This document shows, piece by piece, positions 1 through 8,417 of a stretch of DNA of 64,000 nucleotides. Source of the stretch: Kofleriaceae bacterium (GTDB lineage: Bacteria; Myxococcota_A; Polyangia; Haliangiales; Haliangiaceae); the NCBI GenBank assembly GCA_022842285.1, contig JALHPV010000004.1:1-64000 (forward strand), in the 5' to 3' direction. The notes under the pieces are model-generated. The model worked only from the letters and a program-made list of their open reading frames with translations, was not told the DNA's origin and did not search any database. The number at the start of each line of letters is the position of its first letter. Position 1 is the first letter of the stretch. The position numbers and the translations under genes are program-made.

Positions 1-2
1 GC

Positions 3-419
3 CTCCTCGTGCGCGAGGCCGCCACGCGTCACTTCGGCGTCTGGCGCGAGTCGGCCCACGGCGCCGACAAGATCTTCGATCGCCTCATCGCGAAGGACTC
101 CGGCGCCGGCACCATCGAGCGCCGCTACCGGCCGACCCACACCGTCGGCCACCTCCAGTTCGTCGAGTGCGGTGCGCTCGACGCCGCCGGCCAGCCCGTG
201 CAGGACCTCGTGCCCTTCCGCGACGTGTATTTCCCGTACACCGCCGAGCTGGCCGACCGCGATGACCTCGCCGCCGTCGCCATCGAGCGGCGCGCGTCGG
301 TCGCCCCCGACGAGATCGCGGAGACGTACACCTACGGACCCGACGGCTCGATCAGCGTACGCATCGAGAATCGCTCGCGCGGGTACATGCGCACCTACGA
401 GCTCGGCGCGCTCCGCTGA
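3..419 (+). CDS. C-terminal fragment of an Hsp70-like (DnaK superfamily) protein
   Basis: The reading frame is open at the left window edge, so only the last ~138 residues are seen. The pattern RYRPTHTVGHLQFVEC, then FPYTAEL, then a tail of the form IENRSRGYMRTYELG, resembles the C-terminal part of bacterial Hsp70-like proteins that follow the actin-type ATPase domain; the ATPase motifs themselves would lie upstream and cannot be checked. No signal peptide or membrane segment is present in this part. It ends in TGA, and the next gene begins about 110 bases later on the same strand. The family call rests on recalled C-terminal similarity only, so it is tentative. Confidence 0.45.
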   Translation, partial: LLVREAATRHFGVWRESAHGADKIFDRLIAKDSGAGTIERRYRPTHTVGHLQFVECGALDAAGQPVQDLVPFRDVYFPYTAELADRDDLAAVAIERRASVAPDEIAETYTYGPDGSISVRIENRSRGYMRTYELGALR

Positions 420-529
420 GCGACGTCCGGCTGTCGGACAGGGCGTCCGATGCCCGGCCGGACACGGACAGCGGGACGGTGCGATTTCGGGCGCTTGCGC
501 GGGCACGCAGCATGCGAGGGGGGCCGGGC

Positions 530-859
530 ATGATCCACATGCTCTGGCTCCTGGTCCTGGTGACGGTCACGGGCGGCTGCGTCGATGAGCCGCTGCCACC
601 CACCGATCCGATCGCGCGCGTCGTCGTCGCGTGGGACATCCGCGGCTGTGACCCGCGCGTGCGCGTGCATGTGGAGCTCGAGGACGGGGCCGGCCTCACG
701 TTCGCGAGCTCGGTCCCGTGCGCACTGGGCCAGGTCACCCTCGACGTCGAGGCCTGGGGCGTCTATCTCGCGCGCGTGTGGGGCGAACGCGAGGAGCAGC
801 GCATGCGCTTCGAGGTCGACGCGCCGATCGCGCGCTTCATCGTCGACACGCCTCGCTAG
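530..859 (+). CDS. Small predicted lipoprotein, unknown function
   Basis: A 109-residue protein starting at ATG 530, chosen because it opens with a short signal peptide (MIHMLWLLVLVTVTGGC) whose VTGGC is a lipobox, and because a G-rich ribosome-binding-like stretch (GAGGGGGG) lies just upstream. An in-frame upstream start at 479 would put 17 charged residues before the signal peptide and is less likely. The mature part is a compact domain with two further cysteines and no motif I recognise; it alternates short beta-like strands and could be a small Ig-like or C2-like fold. Its 3' end overlaps the stop of the convergent hybrid kinase by 4 bases. Function unknown. Confidence 0.6.
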   Translation: MIHMLWLLVLVTVTGGCVDEPLPPTDPIARVVVAWDIRGCDPRVRVHVELEDGAGLTFASSVPCALGQVTLDVEAWGVYLARVWGEREEQRMRFEVDAPIARFIVDTPR

Positions 860-2385
860 CTCCCCGTGAGCTCGCAGAGGCTGGCGAGGACGGTCGCGAG
901 CGAATCGACCGAATACGGCTTGGGCAGGAACGCCTTCACGCCGAGATCCAGGATCTCCTGCACCTCGGCGGTATGCGTGTAGCCCGACATCAGCACCACC
1001 GGAACGACAGCGTCGAGCTCCTTGAGCGCGACGTAGGTCGCCTTGCCGGACATGCCCGGCATCGCGAGGTCGAGCAGCACCGCTGACAGCACCGGGCGCT
1101 GGTCGCGCACGATGGCGAGTGCGTCGGGGCCCGACTCGGCTTCGATCGGTGTGTAGCCCAGAGAGACCAGCGTGCCCGCCACGGCGCGGCGCACCACCGG
1201 GTCGTCGTCGACGACGAGCACGGTGCCGGCGCCCTTCCGCGGCGCGACGCGCTCGCGCGGGATGATGCTGCGCCCTTCCCGGGCCGCGAGCGGAAACACC
1301 ACGCGCACGGTGGCGCCGGCCGGGGCAAGGCCCGCATCCACTTCGCAGGTTCCGCCGTACGACTTGGCGATACCGAACACGGTCGCGAGGCCCAGGCCGG
1401 TGCCGCGGTCGGCTCCCTTCGTCTTCGTCGAGAAGTACGGATCGAACACGCGGTCACGCAGGTCGTACGGGATGCCCGGACCGTCGTCGATGACCTCGAG
1501 GCAGACCTGATTCGACGCCTCGCGAAGCGCGGTCCGGATGACGACGCGGCCGCCCTTTGCCTGCACCGCATCGCGCGCATTCACGACGAGGTTCAGCACG
1601 ACCTGCTCGAGCTGGGTCATCTCGCCGATCACGGCTGACCGGCCGGCAGCGAGGTCGAACTCGACGTTCACGCCGACGAGCGTACGGCGGAGCATCTCGG
1701 TCATCGACTGCACGACATCGTCGAGCACGACCGGCTCGCCCTGATGGCGACCGCGGCGCGCGAACGCGAGCAGGGACTTCGTCAGCGCGGCCGACCGCTC
1801 GGTGATGTCGTCGATGAGCTGCAGCGCCTTGCGCTTGTTCTCGTCGGGCTCGTGCATGGCGAGATCGCCGACGATGAGCTTGATGCCGAAGATCAGGTTG
1901 TTGAAGTCGTGCGCGATCCCACCCGCGAGCGTGCCGATGGCCTCGAGCTTCTGCGCGGCCTGGAGGCGACGCTCGCTCTCCTTCTGGGCCTTCTCTGCTT
2001 CGACTTCGCGCGTGATGTCGAAGAACGCGATGATGACGTGCGTGATCGGATCGCCGACCGGTCGAGCGAACGCGCGAACATCGACCCGGGTGCCATCGGG
2101 CCGGTGAATCGTGATGTCGTCGACCATGACGACCCGCCGCTCCTCCAGCGCACGCACGAACGGCATCTCCGCTTCGGGGTAGCGCCGCCCGTCCCGGCGA
2201 AAGATGCCGTACGGGATGGAGTAGCCGCCAACCTGCGCCGGCACGGTGCCGACACCCATGATCTCGCCGAAGGTGCGGTTCGTGTAGACCTGCTCGCCGC
2301 CCGGTGCGCGGGCGATCCACAATCCGACGGGGAGGTCCTCGCCGAGCGCGTGGATGATGTCGTGGTCGCTGGGTACTACGGCCAT
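856..2385 (-). CDS. Hybrid sensor histidine kinase, PAS-HisKA-HATPase-REC
   Basis: A 509-residue cytoplasmic hybrid kinase with no membrane segment. Residues ~5-140 form a PAS-like sensor ending in FFDITREVEAEKAQ, typical of a PAS/PAC exit. The HisKA H box GGIAHDFNNL places the phosphorylated His at 159; the N box NLVVNARDA, G1 box DDGPGIP and G2 box GTGLGLATV follow at ~270-360. A C-terminal receiver (~385-500) has the acidic pair VDDD, the acceptor Asp439 in LLDLAMPGMSG and the Lys of LPKPY. The phosphate probably passes from His159 to Asp439 and then to an unlinked HPt or regulator, none of which is adjacent. The start at 2385 (MAVVPSD) was preferred over an upstream start that adds 17 basic, domain-free residues. 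It is divergent from the ABC1 kinase gene. Confidence 0.9.
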   Translation of the reverse strand: MAVVPSDHDIIHALGEDLPVGLWIARAPGGEQVYTNRTFGEIMGVGTVPAQVGGYSIPYGIFRRDGRRYPEAEMPFVRALEERRVVMVDDITIHRPDGTRVDVRAFARPVGDPITHVIIAFFDITREVEAEKAQKESERRLQAAQKLEAIGTLAGGIAHDFNNLIFGIKLIVGDLAMHEPDENKRKALQLIDDITERSAALTKSLLAFARRGRHQGEPVVLDDVVQSMTEMLRRTLVGVNVEFDLAAGRSAVIGEMTQLEQVVLNLVVNARDAVQAKGGRVVIRTALREASNQVCLEVIDDGPGIPYDLRDRVFDPYFSTKTKGADRGTGLGLATVFGIAKSYGGTCEVDAGLAPAGATVRVVFPLAAREGRSIIPRERVAPRKGAGTVLVVDDDPVVRRAVAGTLVSLGYTPIEAESGPDALAIVRDQRPVLSAVLLDLAMPGMSGKATYVALKELDAVVPVVLMSGYTHTAEVQEILDLGVKAFLPKPYSVDSLATVLASLCELTGS

Positions 2386-2469
2386 CGGCGGCCGCGGACC
2401 ATAACACCTCAGCGATTGCCGACACGCCCCTCGCAAGTGCGGGGCCAGCGCAAGTCACTGATCTGAGAC

Positions 2470-3855
2470 ATGGAGCACCGCCCGCGCGCGCTACACGTGT
2501 GTCACCATCGCCAAGCTTTGCTGCGCTGGCCAGGCAACGCCCTCCACGTCCTGTGGCTCACGCTCGTCCTGATCGTGAGCGGTCTGGTCTACGGACTCGC
2601 ACGCCTGGGCATCGCCCTCTTCGTGTGGGGGGCCCGCCGGCCCCGCGCCCTCGCCCACCTGCGCGGGTTCTTCCTGCGCCACACGATGACGACCCTCGGC
2701 GCGACGTTCATCAAGCTCGGCCAGGTCATGTCGACCCGCCCGGACCTGTTCGCGCCTCAGATCATCGACCAGCTCCGCCATCTTCAGGACAAGCTGCCGC
2801 CGTTCGCGTTCGCGAAGGTGAAGCAAACGGTCGAGGAGGACCTCGGCAAGCCGCTGACCGAGCTGTTCGCCTCCTTCGACGAGCGGCCCGTCGCCGCCGC
2901 GTCGGTGGCGCAGGTCCACCGGGCCACGCTCAAGGACGGACGCGAGGTCGCGGTCAAGGTCTTGCGCCCCGGGGTACGGCGGCAGGTCGAACGCGACCGC
3001 ACGATCCTCCTGGCCGGCGCGCGCCTCGGGAACATCCGGGCCTCGTGGAAGGCGAACGACCCGGTCGGCCATACCAAGCACTTCGTCGACGCCATCCACG
3101 ACCAGACCGACCTGCGCATCGAGGCGGCGAACTACACCCGCTTCCGCGAGAACTTTGCGAGTGTCCCCGAGGTCAACTTCCCCGAGGTGTACGGCGACCT
3201 CTCGACGGAGCGCGTGCTCGTCATGGAGTTCGTCCGCGGCACCAAGGTCGACGCCCTGCCCGCCGATTACCCGCCCGCAAAGAAAGCCGGGGTCGCGAAG
3301 GCGCTGCGCATGGCGATGTTCCGCATGTGCTTCGAGAACGGCTTCGTCCATGCCGACCTCCACCCCGGCAACATGGTGGTGCGTGACGACGGCACGCTTG
3401 TCATCTTCGATGCCGGTCTCGCGAAGCTCCTGTCCGATGACGTCCTCATCCAGTTCATCGACATGACGAAGTGCCTCGCGATGGGCACCCCCGATGACCT
3501 GGTGGCGCACCTGAAGCGTTTCCACAAGTACGTCGGCGAGATCGACTGGGAGACCCTCCGGGCCGAGGTCTCGGTGTTCTCGCAGAAGTTCCGCAGCAAG
3601 GACGTCTCGAAGCTCGAGTACGGCGAGCTCATCGGCGAGATGTTCGCCATCGGCCGGAAGTACAAGGTCCGTCCGGTGACGGACATGATGCTCGTCTTCG
3701 TCGCGCTCATCACGGCTCAGGGCATCGGCAAGATGCTGGAGCCGGAGCACAACGTCTTCGCCGCAGTGGCGATGTACCTGATGCCGATCCTGATGCGCCG
3801 CAACGAGCACATCCCCGATACGGCCGAGGCCAAGCGCGCCGTCGCGGTTAGCTGA
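2470..3855 (+). CDS. ABC1/UbiB-family atypical protein kinase-like ATPase
   Basis: 461 residues. A predicted membrane helix (~25-52) precedes the family hallmark KxGQ motif in FIKLGQVMSTRPDL. The kinase-like core follows: the Ala-rich nucleotide loop AAASVAQVHRA, the lysine of EVAVKVLRP, the catalytic loop HADLHPGNMV, and the metal-binding Asp in IFDAGLAKL, where canonical kinases have DFG. Members such as UbiB/Coq8 support ubiquinone biosynthesis or lipid homeostasis at the membrane and act as ATPases. At 461 residues it is shorter than E. coli UbiB (~546). The second membrane region near the C-terminus (MMLVFVALI and VAMYLMPIL) is weak. No ubiquinone gene is adjacent, so the substrate is unknown. 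It is divergent from the hybrid kinase and convergent with the desaturase. Confidence 0.9.
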   Translation: MEHRPRALHVCHHRQALLRWPGNALHVLWLTLVLIVSGLVYGLARLGIALFVWGARRPRALAHLRGFFLRHTMTTLGATFIKLGQVMSTRPDLFAPQIIDQLRHLQDKLPPFAFAKVKQTVEEDLGKPLTELFASFDERPVAAASVAQVHRATLKDGREVAVKVLRPGVRRQVERDRTILLAGARLGNIRASWKANDPVGHTKHFVDAIHDQTDLRIEAANYTRFRENFASVPEVNFPEVYGDLSTERVLVMEFVRGTKVDALPADYPPAKKAGVAKALRMAMFRMCFENGFVHADLHPGNMVVRDDGTLVIFDAGLAKLLSDDVLIQFIDMTKCLAMGTPDDLVAHLKRFHKYVGEIDWETLRAEVSVFSQKFRSKDVSKLEYGELIGEMFAIGRKYKVRPVTDMMLVFVALITAQGIGKMLEPEHNVFAAVAMYLMPILMRRNEHIPDTAEAKRAVAVS

Positions 3856-3864
3856 GCGTCGGCG

Positions 3865-5028
3865 CTAGGCGGCTTCGCCGACGGGGGTGCCCTCGAGAAC
3901 GGGCTCCTCGCCGACGAGACCGGCCCGCACCGCCATCGGCGAGACCGCATCCCGCTGCCACGCCGTCGCCATGAAGCGAGCGGAGTCGACGAGCGCGTCG
4001 AGATACGGCTCCTGCTTGTAGGGCACGCCGTGCTTCTTGCACCACGCGGCCGTGATCTCCTGCGCGCGCGGGAGGTTCAGGTGCGTGATCTTCGGGAACA
4101 GGTGGTGCTCGACCTGGTAGTCGAGGCCGATGAAGAAGTAGCTGACGAACTTCGGCATCGCGAGGTCGCGCGTGGTGTCGACCTGGTGCATCCAGTCGTG
4201 GTTCTGCTCGTTCAGGATCGGCAGGCCGACGTGCGCCGGCAGGAAGATGAGGGCGAGGAACACGCCGCTGATCGCCCAGATGCTCGAGTAGAGCGCGAAG
4301 CCAACGAGCGGGCCAAAGACGATCGAGGGGAGCACGATGCCGACCGTGTAGTGCACGATCTGGCAGCCGAGGTCCGCCCACCACATCTTGTCGTAGCCGT
4401 GCTTCTGCGGGTGGATCTTGAAGAGGTGCACGAGGCTCGCCTTGCGCATGCCGAGCGAGAGGAGCGTCGTCGCCGGCCAGAACGCCCACGACTGGAACGT
4501 GCGCTGGATCCACTTCTCGGCCGCCGAGCTGTCGTCGTGGCCCTTCTTCGTGGACGCGAACGGGAACGGACGGATGTCCGGATCGACGTTCTCGACGTTC
4601 GGGTGACCGTGGTGCAGGCGGTCGTGCTTCTCGCGCCAGTAGAGCGCGCCGAGGCCGGAGAACAGGGGGAACGTGAGGAACTGGATGAGGACGTTCCGCT
4701 TGGGGTTGGCCGAGAAGCTCTTGTGCGAGCCCTCGTGACCGAACATCGCGATCGCCGTGGTGAAGACGGCCGCGACGGGGATGCAGACCAGGGAGGCCCA
4801 CGGGCCGAAGTACCAGAGCGCCACCAGCGAGGCGGTCAGCCCCACGGCCAGGAACACCAGCTTCAGCCAGTTGGACGCCTCTCTCGATTCGAAGACGCCG
4901 GCAAGGCGAAGCTCCGCGCGCAGGGAGGACAGCTCGGGGGGGCGGTTCATCGTGGCCACAGTGGCTTGTACTGTGAGGTTTTCGCTAGTTCCGGTTGTCA
5001 CGGTTTCACCAGAACGGCCTTCGCCCAT
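3865..5028 (-). CDS. Membrane fatty acid desaturase (DesA-like)
   Basis: 387 residues. The three histidine clusters of the integral-membrane di-iron desaturases are present in order: HEGSH, HDRLHHGHPN and QVEHHLFP, with an extra histidine-containing HDWMH. Paired hydrophobic segments before HEGSH and between the second and third clusters give the usual four-helix membrane arrangement. The enzyme would introduce a double bond into an acyl chain of membrane lipids, using O2 and an electron donor (ferredoxin or cytochrome b5 type) not encoded nearby. The annotated start at 5028 leaves a ~25-residue Thr/Gly-rich N-terminus; ATG at 4950 (MNRPPELSSL) is an equally plausible start because no clear ribosome-binding site marks either. 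Position of desaturation cannot be told from sequence. Confidence 0.9.
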   Translation of the reverse strand: MGEGRSGETVTTGTSENLTVQATVATMNRPPELSSLRAELRLAGVFESREASNWLKLVFLAVGLTASLVALWYFGPWASLVCIPVAAVFTTAIAMFGHEGSHKSFSANPKRNVLIQFLTFPLFSGLGALYWREKHDRLHHGHPNVENVDPDIRPFPFASTKKGHDDSSAAEKWIQRTFQSWAFWPATTLLSLGMRKASLVHLFKIHPQKHGYDKMWWADLGCQIVHYTVGIVLPSIVFGPLVGFALYSSIWAISGVFLALIFLPAHVGLPILNEQNHDWMHQVDTTRDLAMPKFVSYFFIGLDYQVEHHLFPKITHLNLPRAQEITAAWCKKHGVPYKQEPYLDALVDSARFMATAWQRDAVSPMAVRAGLVGEEPVLEGTPVGEAA

Positions 5029-5216
5029 GACCTACGAGTGACCGTCGGTGCCGGCCTGTTCAAGGCAGCTGGGTAGTTTTTGACCCGGCCCCGGCCATGA
5101 CTTTTGCCGCGATCAAAGCCATTTACCTACTCGGCGCGGCCTGCCTGCACACCTCGGTCAGGCCGACGTTTTTCGTCGGTGACGATCTACCCCTCACGGT
5201 ATAAGCCGGGCTAATC
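5029..5216. promoter_or_regulatory. Divergent intergenic region with small hairpin and a -10-like box
   Basis: This 188-base gap separates the divergent desaturase and receiver-ThDP genes, so it must hold both promoters. A perfect 6-bp inverted repeat CCGACG/CGTCGG with a T5 loop lies at 5163-5179. A TATAAG box sits at 5200-5205, only ~12 bases before the ATG at 5217, with no good -35 at the right distance and no ribosome-binding site; if it is a real -10, the rightward transcript would be almost leaderless. A TTGACC at 5080-5085 is another -35 candidate without a convincing partner. All of this is suggestive only. Confidence 0.25.
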
Positions 5217-7583
5217 ATGCCGACGCCGACGTCCAAGCCTGCGGAGCACCCCCTCTGGTCCAATCCGCAAGCGCGGCCGATTCGCGTCCTCGTCATCGAC
5301 GACGACCCGCTCCAGCTGAGGGCGCTGCAGCGTCAGCTCCGCGACCACGCCGAGATCGAGCTGATCATCTGCGACAACCCGCTCGAGGGCATGCTCGCGG
5401 TCGGCGCGGCCAAGCCGGACCTCGTGATCATGGACGTCTTCATGCCGGACCTCGACGGCACCGAGGCCTGTCGCCAGATCAAGGCGAACCCGGGCACCAA
5501 GGATGTCGAGGTCGTGCTGACGAGCGCGGCGATGACCCCGGAGATCGAGCTCGCGGCGCAGGATGTTGGCGCGCGCTGGGCCGTCTCGAAGCCGCTGGAC
5601 GTCGCCAAGCTCGTCACCCGGATGGGCGGCATCGTCGTCGGCCCCGAGCCGACCCCGCTCCGCGCCGAGATCGCGGTGCACGGGGCGCCCCTCGCGGCTG
5701 CGCCCGTTGCGCCCGCCCCCGCCGGGCGCTTGGCTCGTGGCACGACGGCCCCCGCCCTGGTCGAGCAGATGGCGGCGCTCGCTCCCCAGACCGCCAAGCA
5801 CCTACCACCTCCGGTCGCGCCCGGTGCGCCGGTGGCACCGACGCTGCGCGGCGCCGATGTCCTCGTGCAGATGCTCGCCGAGGCCGGGGTCGAGGTGGTC
5901 TTCGGACTCCCCGGCGGGGCCATCTCTCCCGTTCACGATGCGCTGATGGACAGCAAGATCCGCCACGTGACCACGCGCCACGAGTCGGGGGCCATGTTCG
6001 CGGCCGCGGCCTACGCCCGTCAGACCGGCAAGCTCGGCGTTGTCGCCGTGACGTCGGGTCCCGGCGTCCTCAACGCGATGACCGGCCTCGCCTCGGCCTG
6101 GTGCGATGGTCTCCCTGTCCTGCTCCTCGTCGGCGAGGTGCCTCGCAACGCGCAGGGCAAGGGCGTCCTGCAAGACGGCTCGGCGCACGGCCTCCAGATC
6201 GTGGAGATGGCGCGCCACGTCGCCAAGCTGGCGATCGAGGTCCCGAGCCCGACCGCCCTCCCTCACCTCGTGCGCCGCGCGATCGTCACGGCCCAGTCAG
6301 GACGCCGTGGTCCGGTGCTGATGACGCTGCCGATGGACATCTCCACGGCCAAGGTCAGCATGCCGAAGACATCCGGCTCGATCGCGCTCGACGCCCTCGT
6401 CGATGCGGCGCTGATCGACGAGATCGCCGAGCTCATGATCGGCGCCGACCGCCCTCTGATCCTCGCCGGTAGCGGCGTTCGTGGCGACGGTGCGCCCGAG
6501 AAGCTCCGCAAGGTAGCCGAGCAGCTCGGCTGCCCGGTCGCGACGACGCCCAAGGGCAAGGGCGTCTTTCCCGACGACCACGCGCTCGCCCTCGGCGTCC
6601 TGGGTATGGGCGGTCACCCGTCGGCGCGCGACTACGTCGCGGGCGGCCTCGATGTCGTGATCGCCATCGGCACCAGCCTCGGTGACCTCGCGACCGATGG
6701 CTTCTCGCCGAAGCTCCAGGGCTCGAAGGCCCTCGTTCATATCGACATCGACGCCCGCCAGCACGGCAAGAGCTACGCGCCGACCCACGCCGTCGTCGCC
6801 TCTGCGGCTGACTTGCTCGGGGCTCTCGCCGAGCGCCTCGAGGAGCGGTCGGTCCGCCACGCATCGTCGCGCAGCGCCACCCTCGGTACGATCAACCGTC
6901 CCCGCATCTCGTCCGCGACGAGCATGCGGCCGCTGCGCCACGGCCTCTCATATCACCCGATTCCGTCGTCGACGAAGACCGGCTTCATCGCCCCGCAGGA
7001 CGCGCTCGCCGAGCTGCAAGCCCTCGCGCCGACCGACGCCGTCTACACCGTCGACTCGGGCGATCACTTCCTGTTCGCGGTGCACTTCCTCCGCGTCACG
7101 CAGCCGGATCAGTTCCTCGTGATGACGGGCCTCGGCTCGATGGGCCAGTCGATCGGCGCGGCCCTCGGCTGCCAGCTCGCCGACCCGGATCGATTCGTCG
7201 CCGCGATCTGCGGTGATGGGTGCTTCGCGATGGCCGCCTTCGAGATCGCGACCGCCGTGCAGGAGGGCTTGCCCATCCGCGTGCTCGTCTTCAACGACGA
7301 ACGCCTGGGCATGGTCGAGAACGGCCACTCCCACGTCTACGGTCGCAAGGCGAGCTACTCCACCACGGGCCTCGACGTCTGCGCCGTCGCGCGCGGCCTC
7401 GGCGCAGCCACCATGCGCGTCGACGGAGCCGGACAGCTCGCGGCCGCCGCCGAGTTCATGCGCACCACCCCCGGTCCGGTCGTCGTCGACGTCCGCATCG
7501 ATCCGGCGATCAGCCTGCCGCGCAAGGACCGGATCGCGACCACAGCTCCGACGGCTGTCCGGAAGCCGGACCTCGCCAACTAG
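5217..7583 (+). CDS. Response-regulator receiver fused to a ThDP-dependent enzyme (acetolactate-synthase-like)
   Basis: 788 residues combining two families rarely joined. Residues ~20-145 are a CheY-like receiver: acidic pair IDDDP, acceptor Asp73 in IMDVFMPDLDG, and the conserved Lys in VSKPLD. A Pro/Ala-rich linker (~150-205) follows. From ~208 the protein reads as a three-domain thiamine-diphosphate enzyme of the acetolactate synthase/benzoylformate decarboxylase family: GADVLVQMLAEAG, the cofactor-activating Glu256 in TRHESGAMFA, TSGPGVLNAM, a middle domain with LILAGSGV and GTSLGD, and the ThDP/Mg-binding motif starting GDG (666-668) and reaching Asn693 in FNDERLG. All expected cofactor residues are present, so it should be catalytically competent. 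Which 2-oxo acid it uses is unknown. It is monocistronic, between divergent and convergent neighbours. Confidence 0.85.
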   Translation: MPTPTSKPAEHPLWSNPQARPIRVLVIDDDPLQLRALQRQLRDHAEIELIICDNPLEGMLAVGAAKPDLVIMDVFMPDLDGTEACRQIKANPGTKDVEVVLTSAAMTPEIELAAQDVGARWAVSKPLDVAKLVTRMGGIVVGPEPTPLRAEIAVHGAPLAAAPVAPAPAGRLARGTTAPALVEQMAALAPQTAKHLPPPVAPGAPVAPTLRGADVLVQMLAEAGVEVVFGLPGGAISPVHDALMDSKIRHVTTRHESGAMFAAAAYARQTGKLGVVAVTSGPGVLNAMTGLASAWCDGLPVLLLVGEVPRNAQGKGVLQDGSAHGLQIVEMARHVAKLAIEVPSPTALPHLVRRAIVTAQSGRRGPVLMTLPMDISTAKVSMPKTSGSIALDALVDAALIDEIAELMIGADRPLILAGSGVRGDGAPEKLRKVAEQLGCPVATTPKGKGVFPDDHALALGVLGMGGHPSARDYVAGGLDVVIAIGTSLGDLATDGFSPKLQGSKALVHIDIDARQHGKSYAPTHAVVASAADLLGALAERLEERSVRHASSRSATLGTINRPRISSATSMRPLRHGLSYHPIPSSTKTGFIAPQDALAELQALAPTDAVYTVDSGDHFLFAVHFLRVTQPDQFLVMTGLGSMGQSIGAALGCQLADPDRFVAAICGDGCFAMAAFEIATAVQEGLPIRVLVFNDERLGMVENGHSHVYGRKASYSTTGLDVCAVARGLGAATMRVDGAGQLAAAAEFMRTTPGPVVVDVRIDPAISLPRKDRIATTAPTAVRKPDLAN

Positions 7584-7585
7584 GA

Positions 7586-7617
7586 ACGAATCCTGAACAT
7601 CGAGGTTCCCGATTCGT
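7586..7617. terminator. Weak inverted repeat between convergent genes
   Basis: Seven-base arms ACGAATC (7586-7592) and GATTCGT (7611-7617) flank an 18-base loop, just after the stop codon of the receiver-ThDP gene and before the end of the convergent CPBP protease gene. There is no T run on either side, so at best this is a bidirectional or Rho-assisted terminator; chance occurrence is possible. Confidence 0.25.
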
Positions 7618-7660
7618 CAGAGCGCGCGCGTATTGATGTTTCGGATCGGTCCGCAGCCCC

Positions 7661-8332
7661 CTAGTCCGCCAGCTTGGGGGCCCGGATGCGAAACGGAATC
7701 GTGAACCCGGCCACCATCACGACGAGCCCGAGCACCATCTGCACCGTGGGATGAATCGACGACGTCATCACGGTGCTGAACACTCCGTGGAACACCACGG
7801 CGACGAGCACACCGCGGCTCGCGTTCGTGAACCAGGTCAACAGGAACGAAGCGGAGACGAGCGATACCGCCCATCCCACGATCTCCCCGCCGCCGAGCGC
7901 GGTCATCGACGGCGCGAATGCGAAGAGCGGGATGTGCCACGTAGCCCAGACGACCGCGATCATGAGGCTCGCGGCGGTCGCGCTATGGGTGCGCTGGAGC
8001 CGGGGCAAGAGAAAGCCACGCCAGCCAAGCTCTTCCCCGATGCCATAGGCGACGAAGCCCGCTGCGAAGGTAAGGGCGGAGCCGAGCGAGGCGAACACAG
8101 CGAAGGGAACGAGCGCGCCGATGATCACCCAGGTGCGGGGACCACGCAGGCGCGATCGAAACCGTGACCATGCGGCCGCATCCCGGGCCGAGAGCGCGAC
8201 TGCCGCGATCGCGGGTCCCAGCGCACCGATGAAGTACAGCACGGGTGCGCACCCGCCCCCGGCTCCCGCGAGGGCCAGCGGGAGCCAGCACAGCCACGAG
8301 ATTGCGAACGCGAAGGCAACGAAGGCGATCAC
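7661..8332 (-). CDS. CPBP-family intramembrane metalloprotease (CAAX protease/Abi-like)
   Basis: 223 residues with about six or seven hydrophobic segments. The family motifs are in order: EELGWRGFLLPRL (motif 1, the glutamate pair and Arg), a histidine in WATWHIPLF (motif 2), and VFHGVFS (motif 3). These Glu/His residues form the glutamate-dependent active site of Rce1/Abi-type membrane proteases, which act on prenylated proteins, bacteriocin precursors or unknown substrates. The start is a GTG at 8332; the frame continues open upstream to a stop at 8405-8407 with only non-standard starts, so a slightly longer N-terminus is possible. It is divergent from the ketosynthase-like gene by 85 bases. 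No bacteriocin peptide is adjacent, so an immunity role is not supported here. Confidence 0.85.
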   Translation of the reverse strand: MIAFVAFAFAISWLCWLPLALAGAGGGCAPVLYFIGALGPAIAAVALSARDAAAWSRFRSRLRGPRTWVIIGALVPFAVFASLGSALTFAAGFVAYGIGEELGWRGFLLPRLQRTHSATAASLMIAVVWATWHIPLFAFAPSMTALGGGEIVGWAVSLVSASFLLTWFTNASRGVLVAVVFHGVFSTVMTSSIHPTVQMVLGLVVMVAGFTIPFRIRAPKLAD

Positions 8333-8417
8333 GAGGTCGTGGTTCGGCCGAAACCGGGACCTGGAGAGTCGTAGCTCGTCGCCGAGCAGGGTGCGCAGAA
8401 CGCGCTAGCATGCGCGG

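Noticed and set aside
2491-3810. Long minus-strand frame opposite the ABC1 kinase
   Set aside because: Antisense shadow of a clear kinase gene in high-GC DNA; its composition is His/Arg/Val-rich and has no domain.
4030-5076. 348-codon plus-strand frame opposite the desaturase
   Set aside because: It is an antisense frame; the desaturase histidine boxes are decisive for the other strand.
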